Shown here: in pieces, positions 25,914 through 38,278 of the stretch
Position numbering within the stretch: the first letter of the stretch is position 1
How the letters are laid out: each line of letters starts with the position of its first letter
Assembly (NCBI GenBank): GCA_029721435.1
Contig: CM056587.1
Span: forward strand, 18,236,667 to 18,300,666
Source: Gymnothorax reevesii
Lineage: Eukaryota > Chordata > Actinopteri > Anguilliformes > Muraenidae
Reading direction: 5' to 3'
DNA: 64,000 nucleotides
The notes under the pieces: generated by a model
What the model was told of the DNA's origin: nothing
Database searches by the model: none
What the model saw: only the letters and a program-made list of their open reading frames with translations
Position numbers and translations under genes: made by a program

Positions 25914-28150
25914 TTAAAGTTTATCTATTATGCAATTTTTGCAAGTTTATATTTTGGTCTTTGACTCCCCAAGAGTACTCCTGATCGCGCAAAGTAAAAA
26001 AAAGGTACTAATTTCGCTCATACTGCCATCCTCAAAATAACTAATTTGTAGTGCATTGTAGTCTCTGCCCGAAATGCCTCATCGAGGTGGCTCTTCCGCT
26101 ATGGCCTCCACTCCCCGTGTGCCCACTTTATTCTGACTGGCCAGCTCTGTGGGGGGCGGAACTAGGCGGGACGAGACAGCAGAATGCAGTTTTCCTGGTC
26201 CAGCTCTTCAGAGTGAAACTGACGCGTCTCCCGAAGGAATCGACGGGTGTATTCTGCAATCTAACGCGGTATATGTGTATAGATCTAATGAAATTAACTT
26301 GTTCTAATAAACGCAACGGCGAAAGTGGAGGACACAGTGCGAAAGTCTGGCAGCTCAAGCACAAATCTGCCATCGGCTACAGTTTGCTACGGCAACAGTG
26401 GTGAGTACAGCGGTTTTTCTACTCTGTAGCTAGGATGCAGGGAAAGCTAGAATCCACCCCATATAGACACATTTGTAGAACGGGTCGACATACCCAAGTG
26501 TAGACCGGAGACCGTAGAAATCCAGTGGGTCTGAGTTTATAGGGAAACATGGACAGTGAGGAGCAGCTAAAAGTGAAACAACAGCTTATGGACTGTGTTT
26601 TAGGACCTGCTGGTTCGTGTGCATTGCTGTGGTGTGTTGTTAGCAAGGAGAAATGAACAGCTTCCGCGCTGGTATATGACAGAGGGGTGAAAGCTCCAGG
26701 CTAAACAGTCTTTTTGGAAACTGCCCGTGTTAATAGTTTACTCATTGCGTTGGAATGACCAGCTTTTCCTCGCAGAAAATGGGCGCGTTTGGATAGTGCT
26801 GAGAGCTAGATGGAGCTCCGGTTATGTCATGAACATAATAGTGGTTTTACAGACCGTAAGTTCCGTTTGCGTGGACCGTTGCCTATGTGGAGCTAGTGAA
26901 TCACTTTCACAGGAACAAATGTAATATTCAATCAATGGCAGCGCAGAGAAATCATTTGTTATACCAGACACGTTATAGCCTGTGCGCTTCCCTATTGCTT
27001 TCACCGGTAGCATCAGAGAGCTTAATCAGATACTGGAGATGTATCAGGCTGACCCCGGTCATGGAAAAGTAAAGCAATCGTTTCAGAAGCACCCAAAAAC
27101 GCACCATAAGCTCAGCAAAACCTACGTCTGGTCTAACTGCAGCCCAACTCGGCAGACACATACAGCACCTCTCCAGTTAGCTTCAACTGTAGTGGCTACA
27201 ATCAGGCAACGATGACGTTATGATGAAACTGTCACATTGATGCTTACCGAAGTAACACAAGCATACCGATAATAACTGCTGCATATACGTTAACCAGGAG
27301 CATTTGTAATTAGCAGAGCACGCAAACTAACATGCAGTAGCTGATAACCCATGACTTTGAATGTAATCTGTTGCGCAAAAAACTTAGTTTTGCGTTCGGT
27401 GTAAAAGCTGCGTAACGTGCCCATGACGCCTGTATTTGCGTCTTTGCATTGACTTTGAATGTAGCTAATAGGGTCGCGCGAAAAATTAGTTTCGTGTCCA
27501 ATGTGAAAGCAGCTTTATGGATAGTAGGCTACAGCTAGAGAGAGCTCGGTTATGTTATGAACATAATACAGGTTTTGCATACCGTAAGTTCCGTTAGCGC
27601 GGACAAGTTGCATTTGTGGAGCTTGCGAATCAATCACTACGACAGGAAAGAATTACCAATTTAATTTCCGCCTTTTTATTAGCCACAACAATTTCTAAAG
27701 GGGATGAAATTATGTCAAGGTAGTGCAGAGAAATCATTTGTAAACCGGTAGAGTTTCTGCGTTTCACATTGCTTTCACGGTAGCACCAGAGAGCTTGCTC
27801 AGACATTTGCGAAGTATCTGGCTAATCCCAGTCATGGAAAAGTGAAGCGATCACTAACTGTATTGGCTACAATTGGGCAACGTTATGATGAAACTGTCAC
27901 ATTGATGCTTACCGAAGTAACAAAAGCATACCAATCAGAATTACTGCATATAAGTTAACCAGGAGCATTTTTATTTAGCAAGACGGCATGCAAACTAACA
28001 TGCAGTAGCTGGTAGCCGAGAGGTCATAACCACAGAGACAAACCCTTGCAATACAAGTTTCACAGACAGCAAATTCGGTTACTGTGAACAGTTGTACCAA
28101 GCATCCAAATTACAAACAAGTAATGAGGTTTATGTTCAGGCATCTTCTGA
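25914..28150 (+). mobile_element. TTAA-type DNA element, diverged copy 2
   Basis: TTAA at 25914-25917 precedes a decayed left end (TTATCTATTATGC), and the following ~1.9 kb aligns with 8656-10560. Shared text includes AGAGTACTCCTGAT, CTCTTCCGCTATGGCCTCC, GTATATGTGTATAGATCTAATG-like sequence and AGTGGCTACAATCAGGCAAC. It differs by carrying an internal tandem duplication: the segment about 26800-27300 recurs at 27520-27960. Similarity to copy 1 is lost near 28150 and no right terminus was found, so the element is truncated or replaced there. No transposase frame is present. Confidence 0.6.
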
Positions 28151-28889
28151 AGAATTTCACTGCACTGCATCATATGGTCCCGTACAATCCAGTAAGATTT
28201 CATGTTGCTTCTATCAGTTAGCTTGCTAGCCAAGCTAGCTAGCGAATTAATAAAAATATTAGCGATTCACAGTTAAATCCTGATTAAGACTTGATTTCAC
28301 CAATAGTTATGGTAGCGATGTTTGTTTTGTGTTTCTGGCTTAGTTGATGTGTACTGCACTAACATTACTTGTGTATACCTCTATTTGACATCTACAGTAT
28401 CCAGCAAGCTAGCTACAGACCTACATGAAAACCGTGGTGTTGAGCCGCCCGTTTTTCGAGTAGCTCTGGCTAGTTAGCTGGCAACTGTTGACATCAAATT
28501 ATGCTGGCTGGGAAGGAATAACTTAGGCTTTAACTTTCCTAGCTAGCTACTTTCTCCGAACAGATCCTGAGTTGACAAGTGGCCCTTCAGCCTTGTTGTA
28601 TCATACTTAAAATGCAAAAAGACAGCGCATCACATGGTCCTGTACAATCTACTAAGATTGTACATTGCATTTATAAATAAAGTATGGTAGGAATCTGATC
28701 GAAGCTCAACATATAAAGGGTAAGGCCATAGATCACTTCATAATGTGCAAGATTTCCAATCCTTCAATCATAGTCATAAGAACCGTCATGTCACCGTCAT
28801 GCATATCACAACATGGGCTCCGAAATACTTTGGTTAACCTTTGTCAGTCAACTCAATTTGCTGCTGTATCCAGAGATACACGTTAACAA
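28151..28889. other. Non-coding; GCTAGCTAGC-rich palindromic patches and a short repeat
   Basis: CATCATATGGTCCCGTACAA near 28168 recurs as CATCACATGGTCCTGTACAA near 28628. GCTAGC-rich palindromic text lies at 28213-28240 and 28540-28550. There is no gene. Confidence 0.4.
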
Positions 28890-29200
28890 CACCGAACCAC
28901 ATACTGCATGCATTTCATGAACAGTACATGGCTGCGTAAGTGGAGTTTTGGAGCTTAGATTGGCCTGCCTGCAGTCCTGACCTGTCTCCGATTAAGAATT
29001 GAGAATGTTTTGCACATGTTGAAATTAAATATGCAGGAACAAAGGCCCTGAAAATTGTTCAGCTGAAAATGTGCATAATGGAGGAATGGGAAGGAATTCT
29101 GCTTGCTCAACGAGACAAGTCTCTGTCTTCAAAGCCAAAATTTTGAATGCCTGATTAAAAGACTTTGTGATGTTACACAACAGTAAACAGTCCACTGTAT
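28890..29200 (+). pseudogene. Tc1-like transposase C-terminal fragment
   Basis: The plus strand reads WPACSPDLSPIKN at about 28960-29000 (family motif SPDLSPIEN, with the catalytic Glu changed to Lys). Scattered pieces of the following Tc1 tail (AGTKAL-like, then ending near the LNA*LKDFVMLHN region) come after it. Only ~300 bp remain and several stops are present. Confidence 0.55.
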
Positions 29201-31685
29201 CAACTTTTTCGGATTCTTTTGCAATTATCACATTGTGAATTTTCATTACGCAATTCAACTTACATGAGAAGTCAAGCCATACGGTTTTCACTATTGTAGA
29301 GGTGAATGAATTCTTCAAATCCTTTGCAATGCACACAATACACTTCACATTCCCTGAACAGGACACACGTACTGGACACCAAAATCTCCACAGAACACAT
29401 CCAAATCTACACATCCTCAGTGACAAACACTCACTGCTCTGCACAACCTCTACACATCATCTGTCCGAAACAAACAAAATCCACACATCCCTGGTACAGA
29501 ATACAGATTACTGTACACAACTCCTGTACAGAACACACACTACTCTGCAAATCTTCTCCTACAATCACTGTTTCTCTCATTGGTCATTGACGCTGCTGTA
29601 GCCTAAGAAGAACACAGGAATGCACACATACACTACCGACATTCCATCAAGCCAATTAGAAGAGTTCTTCTGAGCAGAGTAGATGTCCTTAACTCCTAAA
29701 ATATTTAGTAAAGAAACAATGCATGGCTTTATTAAACAGCCACCTTTAGAACTGTAGTTCAGAGTTTGGAACATATTGCCACAGAAAGAACACATGCTTT
29801 TCAACCCAGCGCCGCACAATCCTGTTCCTGGAGATCTCTGCTCCATAACGTTTTTATTACAACTCAATAACAGCACGCACAGACCATGCACTTGACTCTG
29901 AAATATCAAGCTGATAAATGTATCAAAAATCATTTGATCAATATAATTATTCCTTTTTTGGTACACACTGTATCAGGTAGCCTTCTTAGCAATCATTACT
30001 CTTCCAGAATGTACTTAATGATCAACTCTTCATTCAATGGTTTTCCAACAATGACTTGAAGTCATTTCAGACAACCTTCATTATTTTATTTTTTTTGAGC
30101 CATCCCAAAAATTCCCATTATACCCCCTATCCAACAGCATCCCCCCCTAGTGCTCTGTTTATCTCTGGAGTTCGTCACAGCGCCATCTCAGATAAAAACG
30201 TCACAGGGGTGGGATGCAGTTGGGGTCTGTGATAACGAGACCGGGAATGTCCCTCCACGCTTCCACATATCCTCCAAGTTCTCCGATTTCATGCTGCCTA
30301 TATTTTCACAGGCACCGATCACAACATATTTACTTACTAACGGTGTGAAATAAGTCTACAGGTGAACAGCATTCTGTCCAGATTCTGTCTTTGGTGGTCT
30401 TACATTTTACTTTATGTGCTATCTTTCATTTAACACAGCCAGTCTCCAGGACAAACATACCTCACTGATAGCATTCAACTGCTTGAATTATACTTGGAGT
30501 GGCTTCTATTTCTCAAACTCACCTGAATCTCACACTGTAAAATTTCATCTTATCAATACGTCCTCCTACGCTGCTGTTGCTTGTTCGTTGTCCAGCCGTT
30601 GATTTACTCCCTAATTCCTCTCTCTGGTGCAGGCAGTGGAAAGAGATGCAGCCCAACATTTCAAGTGCGCAACCTGCTGTCATTTTTCAAACCACTTCAA
30701 CATGCAATGAGTTTCCAGTGATCTATTTTCGACGCCCTGATAACTGCAGCTCATCCTATTCTGATGTGATGCCCTATCGTGAGAATATTTCATTTAAATC
30801 CTGAAGAGGGTTACATTCATTCTAGTTATATATTTCGTTTTGTGATTGGTAATTAATGTCACTCGTGAAGCACATCTCCAGTGAGCAATGAGGATCACTA
30901 CACACAAATCAATAAATAACCATAATGCCATCCTTTCAAAGACAAAGTTGGCAGAGGACTAGACCAGCCTGATGCCAGGTCAGACTCCGTAATGGGCATT
31001 TAAGGTACAGTAGAAAAGTACATGTTGTTCGCTTAAAACCAACAACTTCACAGTAATTACTCATGCTACCAGGTCTACAAAGCGTGAGAAAGCAGTTTAT
31101 TCTGCAGCATTTGACCCAGTAATGGTTCACACTGAAGGGAACAAGGCAAAACAGCAACATCAACAAGTTTGGTTAACACTTAAACTTTAACCTCAACTTC
31201 ATCAATCACTTGCATGTAGGATATTATAACAAGGGGGGAGAAAAATCATACCTCAGATCCAGACCAAATGGAGAGTTGCCAAATATTTGACCATTATAAC
31301 TCCTACTAAAAATAAATCCCAAGTATGTATTTGTGGAGAATTTATTCTCAGTAAATTTGATGCACACATAGTAAACTTTGAGGATCCTGAAATGTATGAA
31401 ACATGGCCCGTTAATCTCGCGGTTTGCCAAACTAATTATTTAGCATATAACAAAAAGAATAAAATTTTTTTAAAGCAACCTGTGAGGTAGCCTACCTGAA
31501 GGGAAAACACCAACTTGGATGGATTTGCGGAAATAATATACAACTGAAGCAATCAAGTCAATAACCAGGAATCGAGTTTGTTGTTGACACAAGATAGGAT
31601 TATTTCATCCTTCGGATGTATTCCAAATCTACTAGGCGAATATCCACGTCACATGTCTCATCTTATAGGCTAGTTTAAATCTTAC
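29201..31685. other. Non-coding intronic sequence adjacent to arhgap6 exon 1
   Basis: At 29370-29570 there is a loose repetition of ACACATCC/ACAGAACACAC words, which produces the His/Thr-rich frames 29302-29601. Otherwise nothing is supported. The segment begins right after the arhgap6 exon 1 splice donor (31681-31685 on the minus strand). Confidence 0.4.
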
Positions 31686-32186
31686 CTCGGACTTCCAGAC
31701 GATATAGGAATAAGGGCTGGAATGTTGCAGTTTCTTTTGAAGCCACTTCCGCGGCGAAAATATCGTGCTCGCGCTGCCCGCGGGAGTGAGCGCTGGGCTC
31801 CGCGCGAGGAACGGCAAATCCCAGGCAGTATTCCGTTTAACGCCCTTCACGTCATAATCGAACTGAAAATTAGAGGACGGCGAAGTGGACGGGGTGGACG
31901 GGCTCGAAACCGACTTCTGTGAACCGGACGCCTGAGAATCCAGCCTCGATGCCGCCAGGCGTTCAGCTGGGATCTGGGGAGACGAACCACCACCTGTCTC
32001 TTTCGAGCCCTCGTATGACGGTTTGAAACTGTCAGACTCCTCAGGTTTTCGATCTGTGTCGGTCCCGTAGTTTCTGATTATGGCTGGGTCCAAACTTCGA
32101 GTCTGCCGCAGTCTCCGTTTGGAAATAGTTTTTGATGATGGAGAGGAGCACGAGAATACACTGCTAAGTATCCCTTGAGCGGACAT
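31686..32186 (-). CDS. arhgap6: arhgap6 exon 1 (Rho GTPase-activating protein 6), coding part
   Basis: This encodes 167 N-terminal residues starting MSAQGILSSVFSCSSP, closely matching the known ARHGAP6 N-terminus. It includes the landmarks SKRRLRQTRSLDPA (residues ~22-36), STPSTSPSSNFQFDY (~96-111), AWDLP (~121) and SPRKWLQKK (~143-151), ending YIVWKSE. A GAG|GTAAG donor follows at 31685, in phase 0. Without splicing the frame would run only 17 codons further. An in-frame TAA lies five codons before the ATG, and the ATG has G at -3. The exon is Ser/Pro-rich and probably disordered; the catalytic RhoGAP domain lies in exons left of the window. ARHGAP6 is known as a GAP for RhoA that affects actin organisation. 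Identity is secure; the rest of the gene is not visible. Confidence 0.95.
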
Positions 32187-32650
32187 CTCTGTTCTGTGTT
32201 AGTGATTATTCCCTGTCCGTTGGATGCAGAGTTGGATTTTTTGAGCGCAGGGTCCGAATGCTTCCCAAATCAACCATCAGATCATATTTTAATAGCGCTT
32301 CGTTGTTGCACCTCCGCTGGTGCAGCCCATTAATCGCCAAGTGTTTTTCAATCCGAATAATATTAGATTTGCTCAGGGTAGAGATGGCTGGCTCGCAGTT
32401 TCCCACTGTCTCGCCCTGGCCAGAAAGCGTAAGTCGCTCCCGAGCCCAGTTTGAGGAGGGCAGGATGTGAGAGGAGTTTCTCAACTGGAGCCCCTCGCGC
32501 GTCACTCCCCCTCGGCTCTTCTCAAGCAGTTTTGAAAACGCGCTCGTCCAGTGTCGGACTCTTCTCCCCATGCGTACATAAAAAAGAACATGCATCTGCT
32601 GTTCGGATACTGCTGAGTGTCTTTATTGTGAATTGGAATAAACTTGACTA
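32187..32650 (-). promoter_or_regulatory. Putative arhgap6 5' UTR and core promoter
   Basis: This is the sequence immediately upstream of the arhgap6 start codon. It is richer in CG dinucleotides than its surroundings (GCGCGTCACTCC, ACGCGCTCGTCC). On the minus strand a CCAAT followed by an AATAAAG lies around 32620-32635, a possible upstream promoter pair. The transcription start is not determinable from sequence. The plus-strand frames here are shadows. Confidence 0.35.
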
Positions 32651-34978
32651 AACTGATCCGATAAATCCACTATGAAAAATTCTGCCAATTTGAGCAATAT
32701 GCTTGAGCTATGCCCTATAAAAACCCGAATTCACGAGAGGTAAAACGGGTGAAACATGCTGTTTCTGAATAAATGCGGTGAATGAAGTTACATTGGTTGA
32801 GAAGTTATAAAAGTAGATAGGCCTATTAGTTTCCGGACAATATCATCGTCCAAATGTTTCATCGACAACACGTTTGCTGTATATTCGTAATTGTTTAGAT
32901 CATTTCTTAAAGGACAAGCACCAACAATGGTGTTCTGCACGGAGTTTATGCTAATATTGCAAATCTACCGTTCCCATGGGGGACTGAGGGAAGGGGGGTG
33001 GCTGATAAAGCAGTGCTGCATGGTAGAGATAATAGCTCATCTGATACTGTAGACCTAAAAACAACCAATGGAAGCGCCGGGCGAACTGCTTTGCGTTTGA
33101 TCCTGTGATTTACCCCAAAATTCTGGCGGATGCCTTCAGTGTTTTCCAATCACATTCCCATGATGTCATTTGACTTTTGGCGCCAACCCTGGGTGCGACA
33201 TAGGGAAATGGGCCATAATTAAATCACAACCAGGGACATATTAGGTTGTGTCAGATCATGACATCATCATTCATCTGTAGGCACGGGCGTGCACCTGTGA
33301 GACAGGGTGCAAGTTCATACCTGGAGTACAAAGTGGGAACAGGAGTATTCATAATCTTTTGTACACCAACCAAACACTTCAGCAAAATCTAGTTTTATGC
33401 TAACTTTCCCTGGATTGCACATGTAACATAATTTTATAATCTGCCATTCCAGAATGCATGTACTTCTTGGCTCATGGGCCCAGACCAGTTTACATGTTGG
33501 TGTGCTGCCCAAACAAAAACAAGATCAAGATGAACTATTTGGGTAAATGTTTACAAATGCAGAGCCAAAACTATATCGTTCACCGCACTTGCTGGTTCTT
33601 AAAATAGAGTCCTCTTCTGCTATGTGACCTCAACAAGACTCTTTTTCGTATTTTTATTGGAAGCATTGTGCTGTGCTCAAGGAACAAGAGACTTTCTACA
33701 AGCCTACTGAATTGATGATGAATGCTTTACATCAATTAATACATACATTTCAAAAACACTTTCCCAATAAGTAAGATTATCTGCTTGTTTGAAAGGCTGC
33801 ATACATTTATACTATCGATAAATTAACTCAAGAGCCAATTCAAAGGCTGTATTTACGCGCGCACGCGCACACACACACACACAAACAGTTTCACCTTCCT
33901 CTATACACAAACACATATTTGTAACTCAGTACATTTATTATTTTGGGGGTTTAAAATATAAAACCAGGACTTGTAGATTGTCTTTATACAGATATTTTGC
34001 GCCAATGGTCCCTCAAAGTAATGAAATTTGCAGTGACTTTATCTGTGTGTTCCTTTCCAATTCATCCATTCTGCAGAAAGGAAACAGAATGGTGAGCAGA
34101 GGTTATTGTCATTACTGAGAATTTCCCAGGCCCATTCACTGACACTTGACTGTGAGGACAGTGGTGACAGGACAGTTGCCAGACTCACATGGCCCATTGT
34201 GGAAAAATGTGCTAGATCTGATACCAGCTGTGTCAAAGGCAGTTCTAGAGGCCAACACGGCCATAGAGAGGATTATTGCACCAATACCTAATAATGCGAT
34301 TCCACACATCTGTGCTTCATTGTAAATATTTTGGAAAGCTGCAATGTATTGGCCAACAAGTTAAAGCTGTAAGATATCACTCTGAGTTCTTTTTTTTCTC
34401 CTGATTTGGTATTGAAATAAAGTGATCACCCAGAACTTAAAAACAAACTTGTTATTCACGCAATCTCACCATAAACGAGCTAGCAGACTTTTTCTTCACA
34501 CTGTACCACATTTTAATGAGGTTAAGTTTTTTAAAAAAGTGGTTGTGTGATTCTCTTGAAATAGGACTGTGCGCATACACACAGCTGGTTGGGTTTGTCC
34601 ATGCAGAACCTTGACTGAGCTTTATATGAAGTCAGATGTAGAATTAATGTCACTCTTAAGGAACCCCTTTTATAGAAAATGCTTTTTTCTAGTTCAGTCG
34701 ACCAGTACAGTGGTCACTACGGTATTTAACAGCCTGGGGAGGGTTGACTTTGAAAATGCCGGTTCGGCCAATAGAATCCTCCTCACAGTTCAGCATTTGA
34801 AACGCATGGTTTGAAATTCCTGCTGTTTTCTCTGTCAGAAAAAGCCCTAATGTGCAAAATTCATACCAATTAGCTCTATGAACCCATGCTCCCTCCCACT
34901 GCCTTGTTGGACCTCCTCACCTCTTTTGCCCCTGTAGCATCAATGTTACTTTTTCATGTTTAGCTCTATTCTCTAGTG
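32651..34978. other. Intergenic sequence between arhgap6 and msl3
   Basis: No gene is seen. A (CA)n microsatellite lies at about 33866-33883. The frames at 34039-34291 and 34569-34814 have no family features. Confidence 0.45.
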
Positions 34979-35319
34979 CAGTGGTTCTCAAACTCGTTCC
35001 TGGCACCCCACTGTGTATGCTGGTTTTTGTTACAAGCACAGCTGCAATCTTAGAATTTTAACAAGGTGTTGATAAAGGAATAAGTCCCGAGAAGCCGTGG
35101 GTTACAGCGATTTTATAACGGCGGAGGGATGTTCTAAGGCACAACGCACAGCGGAGGCTTAAGTGGCTTAAGAGGACAAATAACTGCTCTAAACATGAAT
35201 GCACCTAATTAAGGTAAATCAACAGCTTGTTGAAGTCCGAAGATTGCGACTGTGGTCGGAACAAAACAAGCAGACACAGTGGGGTGCCAGGACTGAGTTT
35301 GAGAGCCACTGCTCTAGTG
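34971..35319. mobile_element. hAT-type MITE with perfect 8-bp target duplication
   Basis: A 333-bp element (34979-35311) is bounded by the 8-bp duplication CTCTAGTG at 34971-34978 and 35312-35319. The ends CAGTGGTTCTCAAACTC and GAGTTTGAGAGCCACTG are inverted, and the inverted repeat continues to about 37 bp per side with only a few mismatches. An 8-bp duplication with CAGTGGTTCTCAAAC-type ends indicates the hAT superfamily. There is no coding capacity. A diverged relative of the left end (GGTTCTCAAACTTG) is at about 52656. Confidence 0.88.
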
Positions 35320-36039
35320 AATTAGAGCAGAGCTCATTATCTTAAAGGGGACATCCACTGAAATCAGCCCGCTCTTCAGAGCGAAGAGAGTGACAGGCAG
35401 CAAATGGCCTGGAAATCGAGGATTTGTATTAATTACTTTGCTAAAAAATTTCTGGATCTCCCTCTTTGACATTCAAGAATATCATAACTTTTGAAAAACA
35501 GCATAATGTGGAACATTTATGTCACACTTATGTTTGTTTAACTTTTTAATCGTGTTAGAGGACTGCAGAGTGAAAGGAAATATATTTTGTTTGTCACAAA
35601 AAATAATAGAATAAAATAAATAAGCCCGGGCCATTGAGTTATGGGGTTTAAAAATACATCACACAATTCAATAATTTTTCTGTAAAAATAAATGAATGAA
35701 GTAAATATTAAATTCAGGTTATTTTTTGATCCAAGCAGCACACATGGGTTAATTATAATAAAGAAAAAAGGCTGCAAATTGATGATTACTACTGTGCTCG
35801 GCTAGATTTATATTCTCATTGTGTGGGGTCAAAGAGGCACCAATATTCCATGTGTAATCACAATGATAGAATAATTAATAATGTATTTATGAGCTCTAAT
35901 AGAGGCTCTGGGGTCTGAGGGACACCAACAGCAATCCATATGATCAAACATATGGGAAAACAAAATCCTTTTATTTCAATACAATTATTTCAATAAGTTT
36001 TACATTAAGTTGTGTCAAGGAATTTTACATGTCAAGACT
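35320..36039. other. Intergenic, AT-rich
   Basis: No gene or clear repeat is seen. Confidence 0.4.
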
Positions 36040-36620
36040 ACTTGCAGCCCTGGTTCAGTCTTTTGTGCAAATACCCCAGGAGGCCGAGACAGTGCCCGAG
36101 AGTTTTGCTCTATAATTCTAAATTAGGTGAGAGAACACATTTCAGGGATTACTGACTATTTCGTAATGCAGAGAGTTTCGAGATCATTCCTACCCTTGGC
36201 TTTGCACCTGTGGAATACTCTCTCCAGTTCAAAACACAGCTTTTTGATGGAATTGAAGTTAAGAGCCTGAGATAGCCATTACAGAACATGGATTTTGTTT
36301 TCACTTTGATCTGTTTTTGTGCAGATTTTCATACATCTCTGTTGAAACTGCTCACAAACTCCACTAAATAATTTTGGTCTTATCTGACAATAGTAATCTC
36401 TTTGAAACTAAGTCCCAATAATGTTTCGCAGAGATGCTTGCTTTTGCCTCTAGAGCTTGGTGTGCTTTTCTCATGTAACAAACAATTTGTTGCTATAAAA
36501 GAGGCGTCTTATTGGTGTTTCTGAGACTTACTCTCCCAAAGATGCAACCAGTCTTTTCAGTTTTTGAAGATAGAATATCACTGACTATCTTCAGACAGGA
36601 GGGAGGCGATACGGACAAGT
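36040..36620 (-). pseudogene. Decayed Tc1-like transposase
   Basis: Read on the minus strand across frameshifts: a ...KSKHLCETLLGLSFKEI... block near 36430, then DQNYLVEFVSSF near 36365. Next come LTSIPSKSCVLNWRE near 36245-36260 (in place of the family's SPDLNPIEKLWFELER), CKAKG-like text, NDLETLCITK in an alternate frame, and a C-terminal GVFAQKTEPG near 36060. The arrangement matches the second half of a Tc1 transposase with several stops. It may extend to about 36780. Terminal repeats were not located. Confidence 0.5.
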
Positions 36621-38278
36621 TTCTCTTGTAATCACTAGAACCATAATGACTGAGCACTATTTTACCATATTCAATAATGCCAACACGAGTATGGGCCTAT
36701 GTTTCTTTCAAAGTGCGAGAATGTAGGGCACAGTATATAGAGTGTTGATACTATAATTTGGAGAGAAATTAACTTGAACTAGCTTTTGCTTGATATAATT
36801 GGAAATCACCAATCATAACTAAGAACACTTCAGTTCAGATAAAGTTCACTCATTAGCAGCATCATATTATTTGTTTTACTTGAATGTACATGAATGTCGC
36901 TTCTTACCTTTAATATGCTGCCTTTTCAGTTACCAGTTAAGTCTTTCATGATAAACTGTATAGTGTTGATACAATCTTGTATTTACTGAGAGCCAAGCGG
37001 CGAAGCTACAGAGGGACCCTTCAGTTAGAGTGCCTATATTCTTCTAATCCTCTGGCTTGGGTGTCTATGCCAACCCCAGCCTAGATCCGTACAATTAAAA
37101 GTTTTGAAACTTGGCTCACAGATTAGGGACAGTCCCCCAAGTCATTTCACCAAGATTCATGTCTTTGCCTTGGGGATTCTGGCACCACCAATGAGTCCAA
37201 GTTACAGGTGCATTTATGCATGTAACTTTTGAAACATTGCCTGATTTTCAAAAATTAGGCACTATCTGATTCCTTGGCTCAAGCCAAGTTCAACACACCC
37301 TAATGAAAAAGATTCTAGAGTTTTATTTTCAAAGTCCACAAATTTTGTCTGGTTTTCTCCAACATTGGCTCAGAAAGTCTTCTAAGTCGCACAAAAGTTA
37401 TCAGATGGAATTTTGATTTTTCAAAGCATTCAAATGTCACAAGCAATCAAAATCGGCAGCAAAGCAACCAAACTGGAAGTGATCTTAAATCCTAATTTTA
37501 CTGAGTAGAAGTTTCTGGTTGAGGTTTCTTAACACAACATTCAAAGTTGGCCCCTCCTTCCCAGCTCAATGACACCAGAGCCGCAACCCTGCAGTGCAGC
37601 GCTATGTTCCGCCCTCACGTCCTCTATTATGTTATTAGCTAGGGCTTTGCACCCACTGCCCAAAGGCAGACCCCTAAAAAAATATCCAGTTCAAAGAAAA
37701 ATAAGAAAATACAGGCAGACAGCAGGGTCCCTGTAGATACAGACATCGCCACAGACTTCTAATGGGTCATAAGCGATGATTGAGAGGGATTAGTATTGAA
37801 CGAGTTTACACTGTTTATTTTTTGTTTTTAAATCCCACTCAGTACACCTTTGAGACCACTGTCACATAAGTTGACAGATTGACTTTGGATTCAAAGGCAT
37901 TCACCCATCACAGCCAGTTGAAATGTTTTGAGGCAGAGCTGCCATATATGAAGTGAGGGCATATTTCAGAAAAACTTTAACCAAACTTGTTACATAGACT
38001 TGGAACCCTGTGCCCTGGAAGCGCAACAAGCATCAATTGACCACTAAGGGGCCCTGCAGTGATCAAAAATGTGTTTTGTCCATGGACTGTTGTTTTGTTT
38101 AATAACTTCTGATATGTTTACCTTAAAAGAATTCTTTTCAGGTAATGGAGGTCCCAAAGCAGAGACATGGCAACTAGCCATAGCAACCTAATTGCTGTGG
38201 CTGCAATAGTCAATATAAAAAGATATAATGTTCTAAAACGCCACAAAGTTTGTCAAATTTTCACCCTAAGCCTGTGAT
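36621..38278. other. Intergenic sequence
   Basis: No supportable gene is seen. Text around 37080-37460 (TTTTGAAACTTGGCTCAC, CCAAGTTCAACACACCC) has the look of an old dispersed repeat, but no ends could be fixed. Confidence 0.35.

Noticed and set aside
29302..29601. Two overlapping His/Thr-rich plus frames
   Set aside because: They are produced by loosely repeated ACACATCC words, and both frames are equally open, which indicates composition rather than coding.
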